Shown: piece by piece, positions 1 to 8,658 of the stretch
How the letters are laid out: each line of letters opens with the position of its first letter
Position numbering within the stretch: the first letter of the stretch is position 1
Source of the DNA: a virus
DNA length: 59,338 nt
Direction: 5' to 3' (one strand)
Virus record (IMG/VR): IMGVR_UViG_3300036979_000424
Location: 1-59,338 of that record
Program-made: the position numbers and the translations under genes
Notes under the pieces: generated by a model
Told to the model about the DNA's origin: nothing
The model's database searches: none
Seen by the model: the letters and a program-made list of their open reading frames with translations, nothing else

Positions 1-1
1 A

Positions 2-103
2 TTTATTACAAGTAGAACTCTTTGGGGTAAAAAAGTACTAGAACGCGGCACTATTCCCTTAGTAAATAAAAAGATCGAAGAAAATGAATCGCCTGAGGAT
101 TAA
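2..103 (+). CDS. C-terminal end of a gene entering from the left
   Basis: The frame is open from base 2 to a TAA at 101-103 and encodes about 33 residues (FITSRTLWGKKVLERG...) ending in an acidic tail. The start lies outside the window. The residues are too few to assign a family. It is followed by a gap in which coding sequence is decayed, so this fragment could itself belong to a disrupted gene. Confidence 0.45.
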   Translation, partial: FITSRTLWGKKVLERGTIPLVNKKIEENESPED

Positions 104-226
104 TCTTGGGTAATATCCAAGATGTTGAGATCCAAGGTGTTACGAAGCAATAGGTATTCCGGATGTAATTGATATAATTGCTTCGTAACATTTTATCACC
201 AAGCAAATCTTGGTATATCCAATAAA

Positions 227-643
227 GTGTTATCAGGATTTTTTCTGGAAGAACTAATTGAATTATTAATGGTAATGCTATTAATAGCCAATTACCAGAA
301 CGTAAAAAATAACCAGTATTTGGATTATTTATTCTATTTAAGGGTTACCATTAATAATTCAATTACTATTATGATGGTATTATATTTGAGCAACCCAATC
401 AAGAAAATGTTATACCTATTTGGCTTGGTATTCTACTATAGATAACAAAGGTAGACTATTTAACGAATTAAAATGATCAATTGAATTGAAACAATCTTTA
501 ACTGTAAATAATAATTCAAACAAAATATCCTGAATTATTTACAATTAAAGATTTTGCTAGATTATAATGAAAAAGATACATCTCTTGCAGGAACAAGTCT
601 TACTAGTTATTTCTATGATCGTTATAACAGATTTGTCTTATAA
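227..643 (+). pseudogene. Decayed coding remnant in the 104-672 gap
   Basis: The 570-base gap between the left-edge gene and RPB6 has no convincing intact gene. Fragments of protein-like sequence appear in different plus-strand frames: about 289-415 (YYYDGIIFEQPNQENVIPIW, with stops before it), about 440-475 (DNKGRLFNELK) and 566-643 (YNEKDTSLAGTS...DRYNRFVL, TAA). A 72-codon ORF at 227-445 overlaps these in another frame and has poor composition (runs of hydrophobic and Asn residues), so I do not call it a gene. The pattern suggests an old gene with several frameshifts. No family is recognised. The gap ends with a short TTATAATG repeat (640-668). Confidence 0.35.
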
Positions 644-672
644 TGTTATTATAATGTTATTATAATAATATT

Positions 673-1545
673 TTATTTTTTCAGCAAGTACATAAGATTG
701 TTAGGTATTATTAATTTACGTAATTCTCGTTTTTCGATTGTCCCGTCAGGAAGACCACGATTAATAATCCAAGGCAATTTACGATCTAAAATCTCTTTCT
801 TAGCAATTTTAGCCGCTGTATCATAAGTATCGTCTATTTTAATATACGGTTCAGCTCCTGAATTCAATTCTTCTGATCTTGCTCCAATTATCTCTGTCAG
901 TTCGTATTTTGTAATTTCATTTTGCGTTCTAAATTCCGACGGCTTTTTAATTTCTAATTTTAGTTCCGATTCTTGAGGTTGATTTATTAAAGTCGCGCTC
1001 TGTTGAGGTATTAATGGGGAGGAAGTTAAAGGAAGGGAAAGTCCTCCACCTAAAGAAGGAACAGACGCCAAAGACGTAGAAATGGTAGGAGTAGGTTGAA
1101 GAAGAGTAGGTTGAAGAAGAGTTGGAGTAGGTTGAAGAATTGAGAGTCCTCCACCTAAAGAAGGAACTGATGTCAAAGACCTAGAAATGGTAGGAGTAGG
1201 TTGAAGAAGAGTAGGTTGAAGAAGAGTAGGTTGAAGAAGAGTTGGAGTAGGTTGAAGAAGAGTAGGTTGAAGAAGAGTAGGTTGAAGAAGAGTAGGTTGA
1301 AGAATCGAGAGTCCCCCACCTAAAGAAGGAACTGATGTCAAAGACGTAGAAATGGTCGGAATAGGTTGAAGAATTGAGAGTCCTCCACCTAAAGAAGTCA
1401 AGGGCTTCGATGTTAAAAGAGAACCACCTAAAACATTTAGAGATGTTGTTATTGGAGCACCAACAGACGATGACACGGTAGAAGTAGAAAGCAAAGAGGA
1501 TCCACTACCGGATGTGCCGCCGAGCGAAGATAATCCCAATAACAT
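673..1545 (-). CDS. RPB6: RNA polymerase subunit RPB6/RpoK-like with a long repeat-rich N-terminus
   Basis: The last about 85 residues (roughly 205-290) match the RPB6/omega-type fold. They show a TKYELTEIIGARSEEL block (family pattern T-K-Y-E-x-x-x-I-x-G-x-R), then KIAKKEIL, an RGLPDG turn and a hydrophobic C-terminal strand ending LKK. RPB6 stabilises assembly of the largest RNA polymerase subunit. The first about 200 residues are not part of the normal fold. They are Ser/Thr/Pro/Leu-rich and contain many copies of LLQPT and LSILQPT. The ATG at 1545 is the only reasonable start. RPB1 lies 12.6 kb away on the other strand, so this is a second component of the virus's own transcription machinery. 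UNG diverges from its 5' side, 127 bases away. The core call is firm; the role of the extension is unknown. Confidence 0.88.
   Translation of the reverse strand: MLLGLSSLGGTSGSGSSLLSTSTVSSSVGAPITTSLNVLGGSLLTSKPLTSLGGGLSILQPIPTISTSLTSVPSLGGGLSILQPTLLQPTLLQPTLLQPTPTLLQPTLLQPTLLQPTPTISRSLTSVPSLGGGLSILQPTPTLLQPTLLQPTPTISTSLASVPSLGGGLSLPLTSSPLIPQQSATLINQPQESELKLEIKKPSEFRTQNEITKYELTEIIGARSEELNSGAEPYIKIDDTYDTAAKIAKKEILDRKLPWIINRGLPDGTIEKRELRKLIIPNNLMYLLKK
1079..1395 (-). repeat. In-frame tandem repeats inside RPB6
   Basis: A 15-base unit (plus strand AGTAGGTTGAAGAAG and variants) recurs about a dozen times. It is interleaved with a longer unit reading TCCTCCACCTAAAGAAGG. On the coding strand these give LLQPT and PSLGGGLSILQP motifs. 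Copies are nearly identical in DNA as well as protein, which suggests recent slippage expansion. Confidence 0.9.
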
Positions 1546-1672
1546 GATAAATTGTGATGTACCCTGAAAGTTTTATAGTGTCAATAAAAGAAATAAATTA
1601 TTTTTATTATCATTGGTCAAACAAAAATGTGTTTATCGTTAAATTTTAACGATAAAAAGTTCACTGATAACG

Positions 1673-2788
1673 ATGTTGAAGTTAAAGTTAAAGTTAAACA
1701 TCGTATCAACAAGTAATGCCGTATCAACAAGTAATGCCGTATCAACAAGTAATGCCGTATCAACAAGTAATTCAAAGGATATCATCAAAAAGAGTGAACC
1801 TGTAAAAGTGGTTCGAGTCTCATTGGCGCAATATTATCAAGGATTAAAAACACGAACACTCCAACAAGTTCGCCGATATGCTCCAACTCTTTCTACGCCT
1901 ACCAATGTTCTTTTACTCGTTCCTTCAAGTTCGTCATCGCATAAAGTGAAACTTAATATATATTCATCTGGTGAACGCAAAGAAGCGAAGATTGTTCCAA
2001 CTTCAATAACAACATCAGCACCAACTTCATTAGAATCGCCAGCGTCAGTAACGTCCGTAAATTTGGTAATCGATCAAACATGGTCCGTCGAACGTATTGC
2101 TAAAGATAAACCACCCAAATATTGGGAGAAGGCATTCGAAGAATCGGTTAATGAACTTAAGGATATTTCTAATATTATCCTACGTGAGGAGAAGACCTAC
2201 GGAGTAATGTCATTTCCATTCCGTAAAGATGTATTCAAAGCATTTGACCTGTTTCCACCACAATACACTAAAGTTATTATCATTGGTCAGGATCCATATC
2301 CTGGAGTGACACCTTCAGGTGAACCGATCGCTCAAGGTTTATCATTCAGTGCACATCGTGATGCACTGATTCCAGCATCACTTAGAAATATTTATAAATT
2401 GATGGAAAAGACAATACCCAACTTTGTCACACCTAAACATGGTGATTTAACCTCAATCGCTAAACAAGGAGTGCTTTTCCTGAATAGTTGTCTCACAGTT
2501 CAACCGGGTAAGCCTGGATCTCATGGTAAAATATGGCTGGGATTTATTCGTCGTGTAATTAATTTCATAAGTATCTTTAATCGAGAAACTATAGTTATTA
2601 TGTGGGGATCGAAAGCTCAGGAGGTATCAAAGCATCTTCCTGATCGTTTTATTAAGATTACAGGTGGTCATCCTAGTCCTACTTCAGTTAATATGGGTGG
2701 AGATTTTATGAATGGAGACTATTTCAACGAATGTAATAAATATTTAATTCAGCAAAAGAAGACTCCTATTGATTGGACTGTAGTTTAA
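1673..2788 (+). CDS. UNG: Uracil-DNA glycosylase, family 1, with N-terminal extension
   Basis: Removes uracil from DNA to start base-excision repair. The catalytic domain covers about residues 150-371. The water-activating loop is GQDPYPG near 205 with the catalytic Asp present, followed by QGLSFS. A strand LFLNSCLTV, the WGSKAQ strand and the HPSPTSVN minor-groove loop near 332 follow in family order. The usual His after the Tyr of GQDPYH is Pro. The first about 140 residues are a low-complexity extension that starts with KLKLKLN and four copies of VSTSNA, encoded by an exact 18-base repeat at 1703-1771. The gene starts 127 bases from the divergent RPB6 and ends directly at a hairpin. Several other repair genes are spread over the window. 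Confidence 0.97.
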   Translation: MLKLKLKLNIVSTSNAVSTSNAVSTSNAVSTSNSKDIIKKSEPVKVVRVSLAQYYQGLKTRTLQQVRRYAPTLSTPTNVLLLVPSSSSSHKVKLNIYSSGERKEAKIVPTSITTSAPTSLESPASVTSVNLVIDQTWSVERIAKDKPPKYWEKAFEESVNELKDISNIILREEKTYGVMSFPFRKDVFKAFDLFPPQYTKVIIIGQDPYPGVTPSGEPIAQGLSFSAHRDALIPASLRNIYKLMEKTIPNFVTPKHGDLTSIAKQGVLFLNSCLTVQPGKPGSHGKIWLGFIRRVINFISIFNRETIVIMWGSKAQEVSKHLPDRFIKITGGHPSPTSVNMGGDFMNGDYFNECNKYLIQQKKTPIDWTVV

Positions 2789-2816
2789 CTTTATTATATT
2801 TATTGATATAATAAAG
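2789..2816 (+). terminator. Hairpin at the 3' end of UNG
   Basis: CTTTATTATAT (2789-2799) pairs perfectly with ATATAATAAAG (2806-2816) around a 6-base loop, starting on the base after the UNG stop codon. Placement right at a gene end is repeated at many genes here and suggests a transcript 3'-end signal. No U-tract follows. Confidence 0.6.
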
Positions 2817-2831
2817 ATTACATATTTACCC

Positions 2832-3526
2832 TTATTCCGTATTAATATTATACTGTTTCAGTATAACAATATATTCAGCGCTCAACTTTATTGTTGTCCC
2901 ATTATTTGAATACATACTTATCGCTATGATGTTACTGTCAACTATTTTTATAATAACATCTTTTAATACACCTTCTTTAATTATCAAAGAGTCATTCCAC
3001 TCTCGACAAATAATATCAATTTCTTCATTGTTACTTGTATAAGTAATGAGTACGTTTTAAAAGCAAACTTTGGTATTGATGTCAAAGTTTACTTTTAAAA
3101 CGTCCAAAAGCCTTTACATTTTATTCGGTATTATATTTGCAGTAAAAGCTACGATCTTATTTGAATACCTGCATCTTTTAACACTCGTATTTGCTTTTTA
3201 GTTAAGGGAACAGTTTTACCGTTAAGGTAAAAGCCAATAGCAACTACATTACATCATTTCGCTTCTTCCGACTCTAATACCACATTTTCTAATTTACCTT
3301 TAGTAATTAGCAATAAACCATTTACTACTTTACATCCAATTCCATTACTTGGAGTAATATCTTTACCATTCAATTCAGCTTCGATATTCGATAAGACTGT
3401 CAGAGTAAAGACAAGTTCTAAGAGAGCTAAGGTATATACAGACTTTGAATCAGCTGAACTAATTAACTTTATATATTTCTGGCACTCTAAAGTATCAATG
3501 GCAATACAACCCGAAAAACCTAAAAA
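2832..3526 (-). pseudogene. Dead minus-strand gene split by a palindrome
   Basis: Two stretches read well on the minus strand without initiator ATGs. The upstream part (3526 down to 3149) encodes about 125 residues (GCIAIDTLECQKYIKL..., NVVAIGFYLNGKTVPL..., ending GIQIRS) with one in-frame TGA at 3254-3256. The downstream part (about 3052 to 2832) encodes about 70 clean residues (SNNEEIDIICREWNDS..., ending YNINTE, TAA). Between them sits a 52-base palindrome. Both halves have normal residue composition, so I read this as a single gene, or two neighbours, killed by point changes and insertion of the palindrome. No family is recognised. This accounts for most of the 2789-3579 gap. Confidence 0.5.
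3052..3103. repeat. 52-base palindrome inside the dead gene
   Basis: ACGTTTTAAAAGCAAACTTTG (3052-3072) pairs with CAAAGTTTACTTTTAAAACGT (3083-3103) with one mismatch and a 10-base spacer. The string TTTTAAAA-x-CAAACTTTGG recurs near 35528-35545 beside another inverted-repeat element, so the palindrome may be a mobile or recombination-derived unit. Confidence 0.75.
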
Positions 3527-3579
3527 TCAACATATGTATTCACCAAAAGCGTTAAAATAATTACTTTTAACTAAAGTAA

Positions 3580-6312
3580 TTATACTAATTCAAGTGGCGG
3601 ATTTATTTTAATTGGAATGACTTGATTGGAACATTCATCAATCCAATCAAATACTTTATTAATCATTGGCACGAGAGATATTAAATTCCAACCTAAGATT
3701 ATAAAACCTATTATATTATGAATACCGATAAATTGCGAAATTAAATTAATGTCGGTGAAAACTATCAATAGTGATGATACAACATATAGAAATATTCTAA
3801 ATAAAATATCCGCATCTAATCCGTAATATGACACATATAATATAGAACATATAAGCGTGTATAAATAAAATAGTGTACTGCCAAATGTTATAAGATTCAT
3901 TGGTATGAAATAATATATGGAAAAATAAGCTTCGGAGACAGTTTTACTAATAATTAATACAGATAGTATTATTTTAACAATTGACTGATTTGACACTTTA
4001 TACATAAAAAAGGATATAATAACAATTAAAACTACAGAGCTACAGCCAATTATTAGCTTGATTTCCGACAAGATATTGATATTAATATCATATACAGACA
4101 TCGACCATCCAGTAACAAATGCGTCAAGATTTGACTCCTCTGTTATACTTCTAACTTGGGTAATAAAATTACTAAAATCCGAAGACGTACTCAATCCTTG
4201 GGTCATAAATCCAACCTTCGAGGCTTGTATTTTACCATCACTAATATTCATCGAATATATATGATTTGCATTTGCTCCTGATAGGAAAATATTCAAACCG
4301 GAATAAAATTTACTAGGATTAGGTAAACATGTTATTTGATTTGGATTTGAGAGTATCAATCCAGGCCAACACTTCAGTTGTGGATCTATTAAATTAACAC
4401 AGCTAACACCAAATATTGGACTGCAATCACCAGATGTTGAATTATTATTTTGATTTGCCCACACCCAGTACGATTGAACCCATCCCAACGATAGTCCGTA
4501 ACTTTTATCGATGGAAGCAACTTCAGTCGCCAATCTCTTTTGTAATAGCATTATATCATACAACTTATTAGGATAGTCAACATCTTTTATCACTAAAGAA
4601 TGTGGGAAAGAATTATACTCGTCCGCAACAGTATTAAAAAATTCGTAGCTATTGGAACCAATTGGAGATATCGCCGTTAATGGGAAATTGGTTGACACCT
4701 TTTCATTTGATATAGTATGAATTACGAAAAACAATCCAATATTCGCAGCGAACAATATTATTTTCACTGTTAAGTTTTCTATCTGTATTTTACGGTTATC
4801 TTCATCAGTAGTTTCTAATGTTTGAGAAAAACAGAAAATGAAGATAAAAAACATCGCGTGAAAAATTATACTCATGATACTAATTGTTATCATATATTGA
4901 TAGGAGCTTACCGATGCAGTAATAATTGATATATTCATACTACATAAAATGCATAATAACAAATGCTGTATGTTTTTAGTAGATACCAAATATATCACCG
5001 AGATATAAATTAAATAGATAGTAAACGATATAACATTTACATAATTAGTGTCGTTGGTTATCCATGAAGTGATTCCAACTGCACTAGCACCAATAGTAAA
5101 TATACAAAATACGGAGATTAAAATATTTTTATACTTCAAACGCTTTGAACTCAATGGTAACGGGATAAGTGGAATTAATAAACCAAAACAAAGTAATAAA
5201 TAAGTTCTAATATCTGGTGGGGAGCTATCTAAAGTATGAACACGAAGCGTTTCTGTTGATGACTCAAGTACTTCCGATGATAATTTATTCTCCCATGATG
5301 TTAAGATGTTACGAGATTGATCCTCCCAATATTCCCTCATCTCGCGGGTGTAATTTTTGACGCAAGACGCTTTACACTCATTCCATCTATTAGATCCAGA
5401 TATAATACATGTAGTTATGGCTAACTGTTGTACTTGCGATCCAATAGGAAATTGTAAAGCTCCTAACAGACATGAACCTAAAGAGTTAGTTATGCAATAT
5501 TTAGACGAACACTCCTGAAAATATAATTCCTTGGCTAATTTATAAGAACTCATTAAGTCAATTCCTGTCATAGTTGAAGAGGCTGACAATACTGACGAAG
5601 ACGACGTTGATTGATTAAATATAATATCACCAAGTAACATACCAATAGGATATTTTAATCCAGCCCAATTAAAACAACTAGTTATCCTAAGTGAATTGGT
5701 TATACTCATTCGAGTGCTATTGAAAAAATTATTAGGTATGCCTAACAAATTAAAAGGCAGATATGAATATTGTCTATTCAAAGTATTTTGGTCAATATAT
5801 GGGAAAAATATGAACTCAGAATTTGTCACAACTGCTTTATCGTAATAATCATATGAACCTTCATTAAAACAATCTAATAATGTAAATCTATTGCAAGGTA
5901 GTCCATACATTTTAGATCCGTCAACAAATTGACCCTCTCTTAATATCGATTCCAATATATTAGGTCCTAAGGGTCTATCACATAAATATTTTCGTGTAAA
6001 TGTTCTATTTAAATCTTTGTGATAGTATTCTATTTTGTCAATCGATTTATGAATATCGTACCACTTCTGAATATTATCAACTGTGAGTAAACTATTTTTA
6101 TACTCAGATTTACCTAATATAAAAATAGTTCTAGGATTGGTGTTGGAAAAATAATCTGTAGTAAACTTATTTTCCTCACGTTGTCTCGGTGTTGATATTG
6201 AATTTGTCACGTTTGGATTAAAACTTAATTTAATAATAAATAGCGATAGACATGATGTCACTGTAAAAATGCTAATTCGCAGAAGTTTTCTATCTGAAAT
6301 TGAACTGATCAT
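3580..6312 (-). CDS. Patched-like RND-superfamily 12-TM protein
   Basis: The 910 residues have RND/Patched topology. A first TM lies at about 13-31 and a large ectodomain at 32-365. TM2-6 run from about 367 to 505 and TM7 is near 515-535. A second ectodomain spans about 540-740 and TM8-12 run from about 745 to 895, with a short cytosolic tail. In ectodomain 1, residues about 139-152 read PCNRFTLLDCFNEG, close to the Patched signature C-x3-TPLDCF-x-EG. Downstream, SCFNWAGLKYPIGMLLGD and YWEDQSRNILTSWE resemble in order the Patched Gly/Cys block and its last pre-TM2 helix. Patched and NPC1 relatives move sterols or receive lipid-modified ligands in membranes. The acidic proton-relay residues of bacterial RND pumps are not obvious in TM4/TM10, so activity is uncertain. 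Cys-rich, glycosylation-prone ectodomains suit a secretory-pathway membrane. Confidence 0.72.
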   Translation of the reverse strand: MISSISDRKLLRISIFTVTSCLSLFIIKLSFNPNVTNSISTPRQREENKFTTDYFSNTNPRTIFILGKSEYKNSLLTVDNIQKWYDIHKSIDKIEYYHKDLNRTFTRKYLCDRPLGPNILESILREGQFVDGSKMYGLPCNRFTLLDCFNEGSYDYYDKAVVTNSEFIFFPYIDQNTLNRQYSYLPFNLLGIPNNFFNSTRMSITNSLRITSCFNWAGLKYPIGMLLGDIIFNQSTSSSSVLSASSTMTGIDLMSSYKLAKELYFQECSSKYCITNSLGSCLLGALQFPIGSQVQQLAITTCIISGSNRWNECKASCVKNYTREMREYWEDQSRNILTSWENKLSSEVLESSTETLRVHTLDSSPPDIRTYLLLCFGLLIPLIPLPLSSKRLKYKNILISVFCIFTIGASAVGITSWITNDTNYVNVISFTIYLIYISVIYLVSTKNIQHLLLCILCSMNISIITASVSSYQYMITISIMSIIFHAMFFIFIFCFSQTLETTDEDNRKIQIENLTVKIILFAANIGLFFVIHTISNEKVSTNFPLTAISPIGSNSYEFFNTVADEYNSFPHSLVIKDVDYPNKLYDIMLLQKRLATEVASIDKSYGLSLGWVQSYWVWANQNNNSTSGDCSPIFGVSCVNLIDPQLKCWPGLILSNPNQITCLPNPSKFYSGLNIFLSGANANHIYSMNISDGKIQASKVGFMTQGLSTSSDFSNFITQVRSITEESNLDAFVTGWSMSVYDININILSEIKLIIGCSSVVLIVIISFFMYKVSNQSIVKIILSVLIISKTVSEAYFSIYYFIPMNLITFGSTLFYLYTLICSILYVSYYGLDADILFRIFLYVVSSLLIVFTDINLISQFIGIHNIIGFIILGWNLISLVPMINKVFDWIDECSNQVIPIKINPPLELV

Positions 6313-6424
6313 AGTTTTTTATCTTAAGTCTTTAGTTTAAAGACTTTCTTAAATTAAAATTATCATAAATTTCAGAGACAATATATCCCTACCGCCCGTT
6401 GGATATATCAACGAATAAGGCCTT

Positions 6425-6494
6425 CATCTTTTAGACCTTTACAATGTCGATCTAAAAAATATTGCAATATTTTATTTTAAAGGTCTAAAAGATG
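6425..6494 (+). promoter_or_regulatory. Stem-loop covering the start codon of the FAD oxidoreductase gene
   Basis: CATCTTTTAGACCTTTA (6425-6441) pairs perfectly over 17 bases with TAAAGGTCTAAAAGATG (6478-6494). The last three bases are the initiator ATG. The 36-base spacer contains TTTTATTTT (6470-6478), a T-rich string found before several other starts. If both arms are transcribed the start codon would be buried in a stem; if transcription starts in the spacer it would not. Confidence 0.55.
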
Positions 6495-7682
6495 GATGAA
6501 AAACAAAGGCTGAAGAAAATTCTCAAATGGTCAACTGTATCCGTCAAGCATCAATATAAAGCAGATTCATTTCTTGGTAATGTTACTAAATATCTTATAG
6601 AACATCATATAGATCTTAAAACAACGAAAGATTTTGGTAAATTTCAAACAGTATGGCCGTGGTCGAAAGAGTATCATGATATGTGTGTTGCTGGATGCAG
6701 TCAGCAGGTATCGTTTATGAGGCCTCTTGCTTTTATGTATCCGAAAAAATCAAATGATATTACAAGCGCTATTAATCTATGCAATAAGCATCGATTAAAA
6801 TACCTAATCACTCCTGGAAAAATAGATAACATGTTATCTATAAAAGATTTATATCTAACAGTGATTATTGATATATCACGAAGGAAAAGTGTTAAAGAAC
6901 GCAAAAGCTCGATGACAATAGATTGTGGTGTATCATTAAGTAAAATAAAGAAAACTTTAAATAAATTCACTGATATTTCGATGCTAAATTTAACTGACAC
7001 ATCTGCAGTCAATTTAATGTTAAGTTCAAAACCTGATTTCAATGGAGTTCCGCTATGCGAACGTGTATCGTGTGTACACATTATTAATACTGAAGGAATT
7101 AAAAAGAAATTTACTTCTGAAGGGAAAATAGATAAAGAATTATGGGCTATATGCGGATCCGGTAATCCGGGGTGTGTGATTGAAATCACTTTTGATATCT
7201 CGCCCACCTCTGATAATAAAAATAAAGCTGTTATTATTGAATCGGTCAATTACGATCCGAAAGATCATTGGTTAAAATACTACGATAACTTCTTCCTCGA
7301 AAAGTCACTTGATGAAAAGGAAGTTAAAGATATAAAAGATTTATTGGATACAGTCGCTGGCAGAATTCAGATCTCAGAGTACTCTATTGATAAAAATATT
7401 AATTTAAAATATAATTCTGTATGGAGTGAATGTCGACATTTACTCGAAGTACAACTAAGTACCAACGATCCATCCGATGAAACTAACATTTATAAAACGT
7501 TCGAGTCTTTATCCATATTATTATCAAGGAGGCATCTCAATCCAGAAACTCAAAAGCTACGTAGCTATTCATTAATGTATAATCATAAGGGTAAATATCG
7601 ATATTATGGAGAAAATGCTGATAAAATCGCGGAAGAGCTTGCCGTGTATTATTCAAGCAATACTTCTACAACTATTAGTTGA
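6492..7682 (+). CDS. FAD-linked (PCMH/BBE-type) oxidoreductase-like protein
   Basis: The first about 250 residues follow the PCMH FAD-binding domain of berberine-bridge/vanillyl-alcohol-type oxidases. There is RPLAFMYPKKSNDITSAINL, resembling the P-x-A-V-x-P-x-s-x-x-D-V entry strand. Next come YLITPGK, where GGHS would be, and VIIDISRRKSV, resembling the VIDLS strand. A GVSLSKIKKTL segment and LWAICGSGNPGCVIEITFDI follow, resembling the GGG-G-NFGIVTE loop. The canonical flavin-attachment motif is missing or degenerate, so flavin binding may be weak or non-covalent. The C-terminal half is not clearly assigned. The substrate is unknown. The ATG at 6492 lies at the end of a 17-bp stem. The stop is TGA followed by another TGA, one of few TGA stops here. 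Fpg/Nei follows 49 bases downstream on the same strand. Confidence 0.6.
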   Translation: MDEKQRLKKILKWSTVSVKHQYKADSFLGNVTKYLIEHHIDLKTTKDFGKFQTVWPWSKEYHDMCVAGCSQQVSFMRPLAFMYPKKSNDITSAINLCNKHRLKYLITPGKIDNMLSIKDLYLTVIIDISRRKSVKERKSSMTIDCGVSLSKIKKTLNKFTDISMLNLTDTSAVNLMLSSKPDFNGVPLCERVSCVHIINTEGIKKKFTSEGKIDKELWAICGSGNPGCVIEITFDISPTSDNKNKAVIIESVNYDPKDHWLKYYDNFFLEKSLDEKEVKDIKDLLDTVAGRIQISEYSIDKNINLKYNSVWSECRHLLEVQLSTNDPSDETNIYKTFESLSILLSRRHLNPETQKLRSYSLMYNHKGKYRYYGENADKIAEELAVYYSSNTSTTIS

Positions 7683-7731
7683 TGATTCAAAAACGATTGA
7701 ATATTTAAAATAACGTAAAGAAACACGCACA

Positions 7732-8544
7732 ATGCCTGAGTTGATTGAGTGTAGAATCATCGCCGAAACGCTACACCGAGAGTGTGAAGGTAAATATTTA
7801 TTGAGTGTTTCAGTTGATCAAAAAGTAAAGATTAAGAATCTCCAAACACTAAAGCTTCCCGCTAAAATAGTGATGGTTAATTCGTACGGTAAGAAGATTG
7901 TTTTCTGCCTTGATAACGGACAGTATATAGTTAATTGGCCGTTGATGGATGGTCGATGGACTTTCGAACCATTAAATCACACACGAGCAACCTTTTCAAT
8001 TGGCGATGTAAAATCAACAGCAATAAAACTTAAAATACCTGAATTTAATGTATATTACGACGGTTCGTTCCGATTTGGTGGTATTAATATTGTGACTAAT
8101 ATCAAAGAGGAACTTAAGAAACTTGGCCCGGATCCATTTTATCATAACATCACAAAGGAACTGTGGTTATCAATCTTTCGTAAGAGCAAGGTTCAAAAAT
8201 GGGAGATCTCCAAAGCATTACTCGAGCAAGATCTTATCGCCGGCATCGGTAATTGGATGAAAGCCGAGATTTTATATGAAGCTAAAATTAGTCCATATCG
8301 TTTAGTGTCAAAGGTGACTGATGAGGAATTGGATCAATGTCGTATATGTTTCCTCGAAGTCGCGAGGATTGCATACACTAGTAAAGGACTAACTATTGCT
8401 ACTTATTGGTCACCGGATGGTTCAGCCGGGACATATCCACGTAAAGTTTACGATAAGAAACAAGATCCGCATGGTAATGAGGTACAGAAGGATGTTTCTG
8501 CCGGATCACGTACCCATCACTGGGTACCAGCAGTTCAAAAATAA
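7732..8544 (+). CDS. Formamidopyrimidine-DNA glycosylase/endonuclease VIII family (Fpg/Nei)
   Basis: Bifunctional base-excision-repair glycosylase/AP lyase for oxidised bases. The mature N-terminus PELIE supplies the catalytic Pro and Glu. Conserved SYGKKIVF (Lys of the beta-turn) and LGPDPF follow, then the helix-two-turn-helix QDLIAGIGNWMKAEILYEAKISP at about 163-186. The C-terminal TYPRKVYDKKQDPHG...GSRTHHWVPAVQ is the two-strand finger. It has none of the four zinc-binding Cys, so this is the zincless type known from plant Fpg, NEIL1 and mimivirus Nei. The ATG at 7732 is fixed because Pro must be residue 2. Length (270 aa) is normal. An 85-codon overlapping frame at 8396 is a shadow. Confidence 0.93.
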   Translation: MPELIECRIIAETLHRECEGKYLLSVSVDQKVKIKNLQTLKLPAKIVMVNSYGKKIVFCLDNGQYIVNWPLMDGRWTFEPLNHTRATFSIGDVKSTAIKLKIPEFNVYYDGSFRFGGINIVTNIKEELKKLGPDPFYHNITKELWLSIFRKSKVQKWEISKALLEQDLIAGIGNWMKAEILYEAKISPYRLVSKVTDEELDQCRICFLEVARIAYTSKGLTIATYWSPDGSAGTYPRKVYDKKQDPHGNEVQKDVSAGSRTHHWVPAVQK

Positions 8545-8546
8545 TT

Positions 8547-8601
8547 ACAGTAATTTTTATGATGATGAACATCATGATTTATTATTAAAAATCATCATAC
8601 A
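8547..8601 (+). terminator. Hairpins after the Fpg/Nei gene
   Basis: Following the TAA, AATTACAGTAATT forms a short palindrome and ATGATGATgaacATCAT a second stem; ATGATTTATTATTAAAAATCAT gives an overlapping alternative. They lie between Fpg/Nei and the glycosyltransferase gene on the same strand and resemble the gene-end hairpins elsewhere. Confidence 0.4.
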
Positions 8602-8658
8602 TACATACGTAAATTATATTAATTTATGTATAAATATTTACAACCGCTATTAAAAACC

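Noticed and set aside
6701-7249. 182-codon minus-strand frame inside the FAD-oxidoreductase gene
   Set aside because: It overlaps a gene with recognisable family motifs on the other strand and its translation has no domain or sensible composition.
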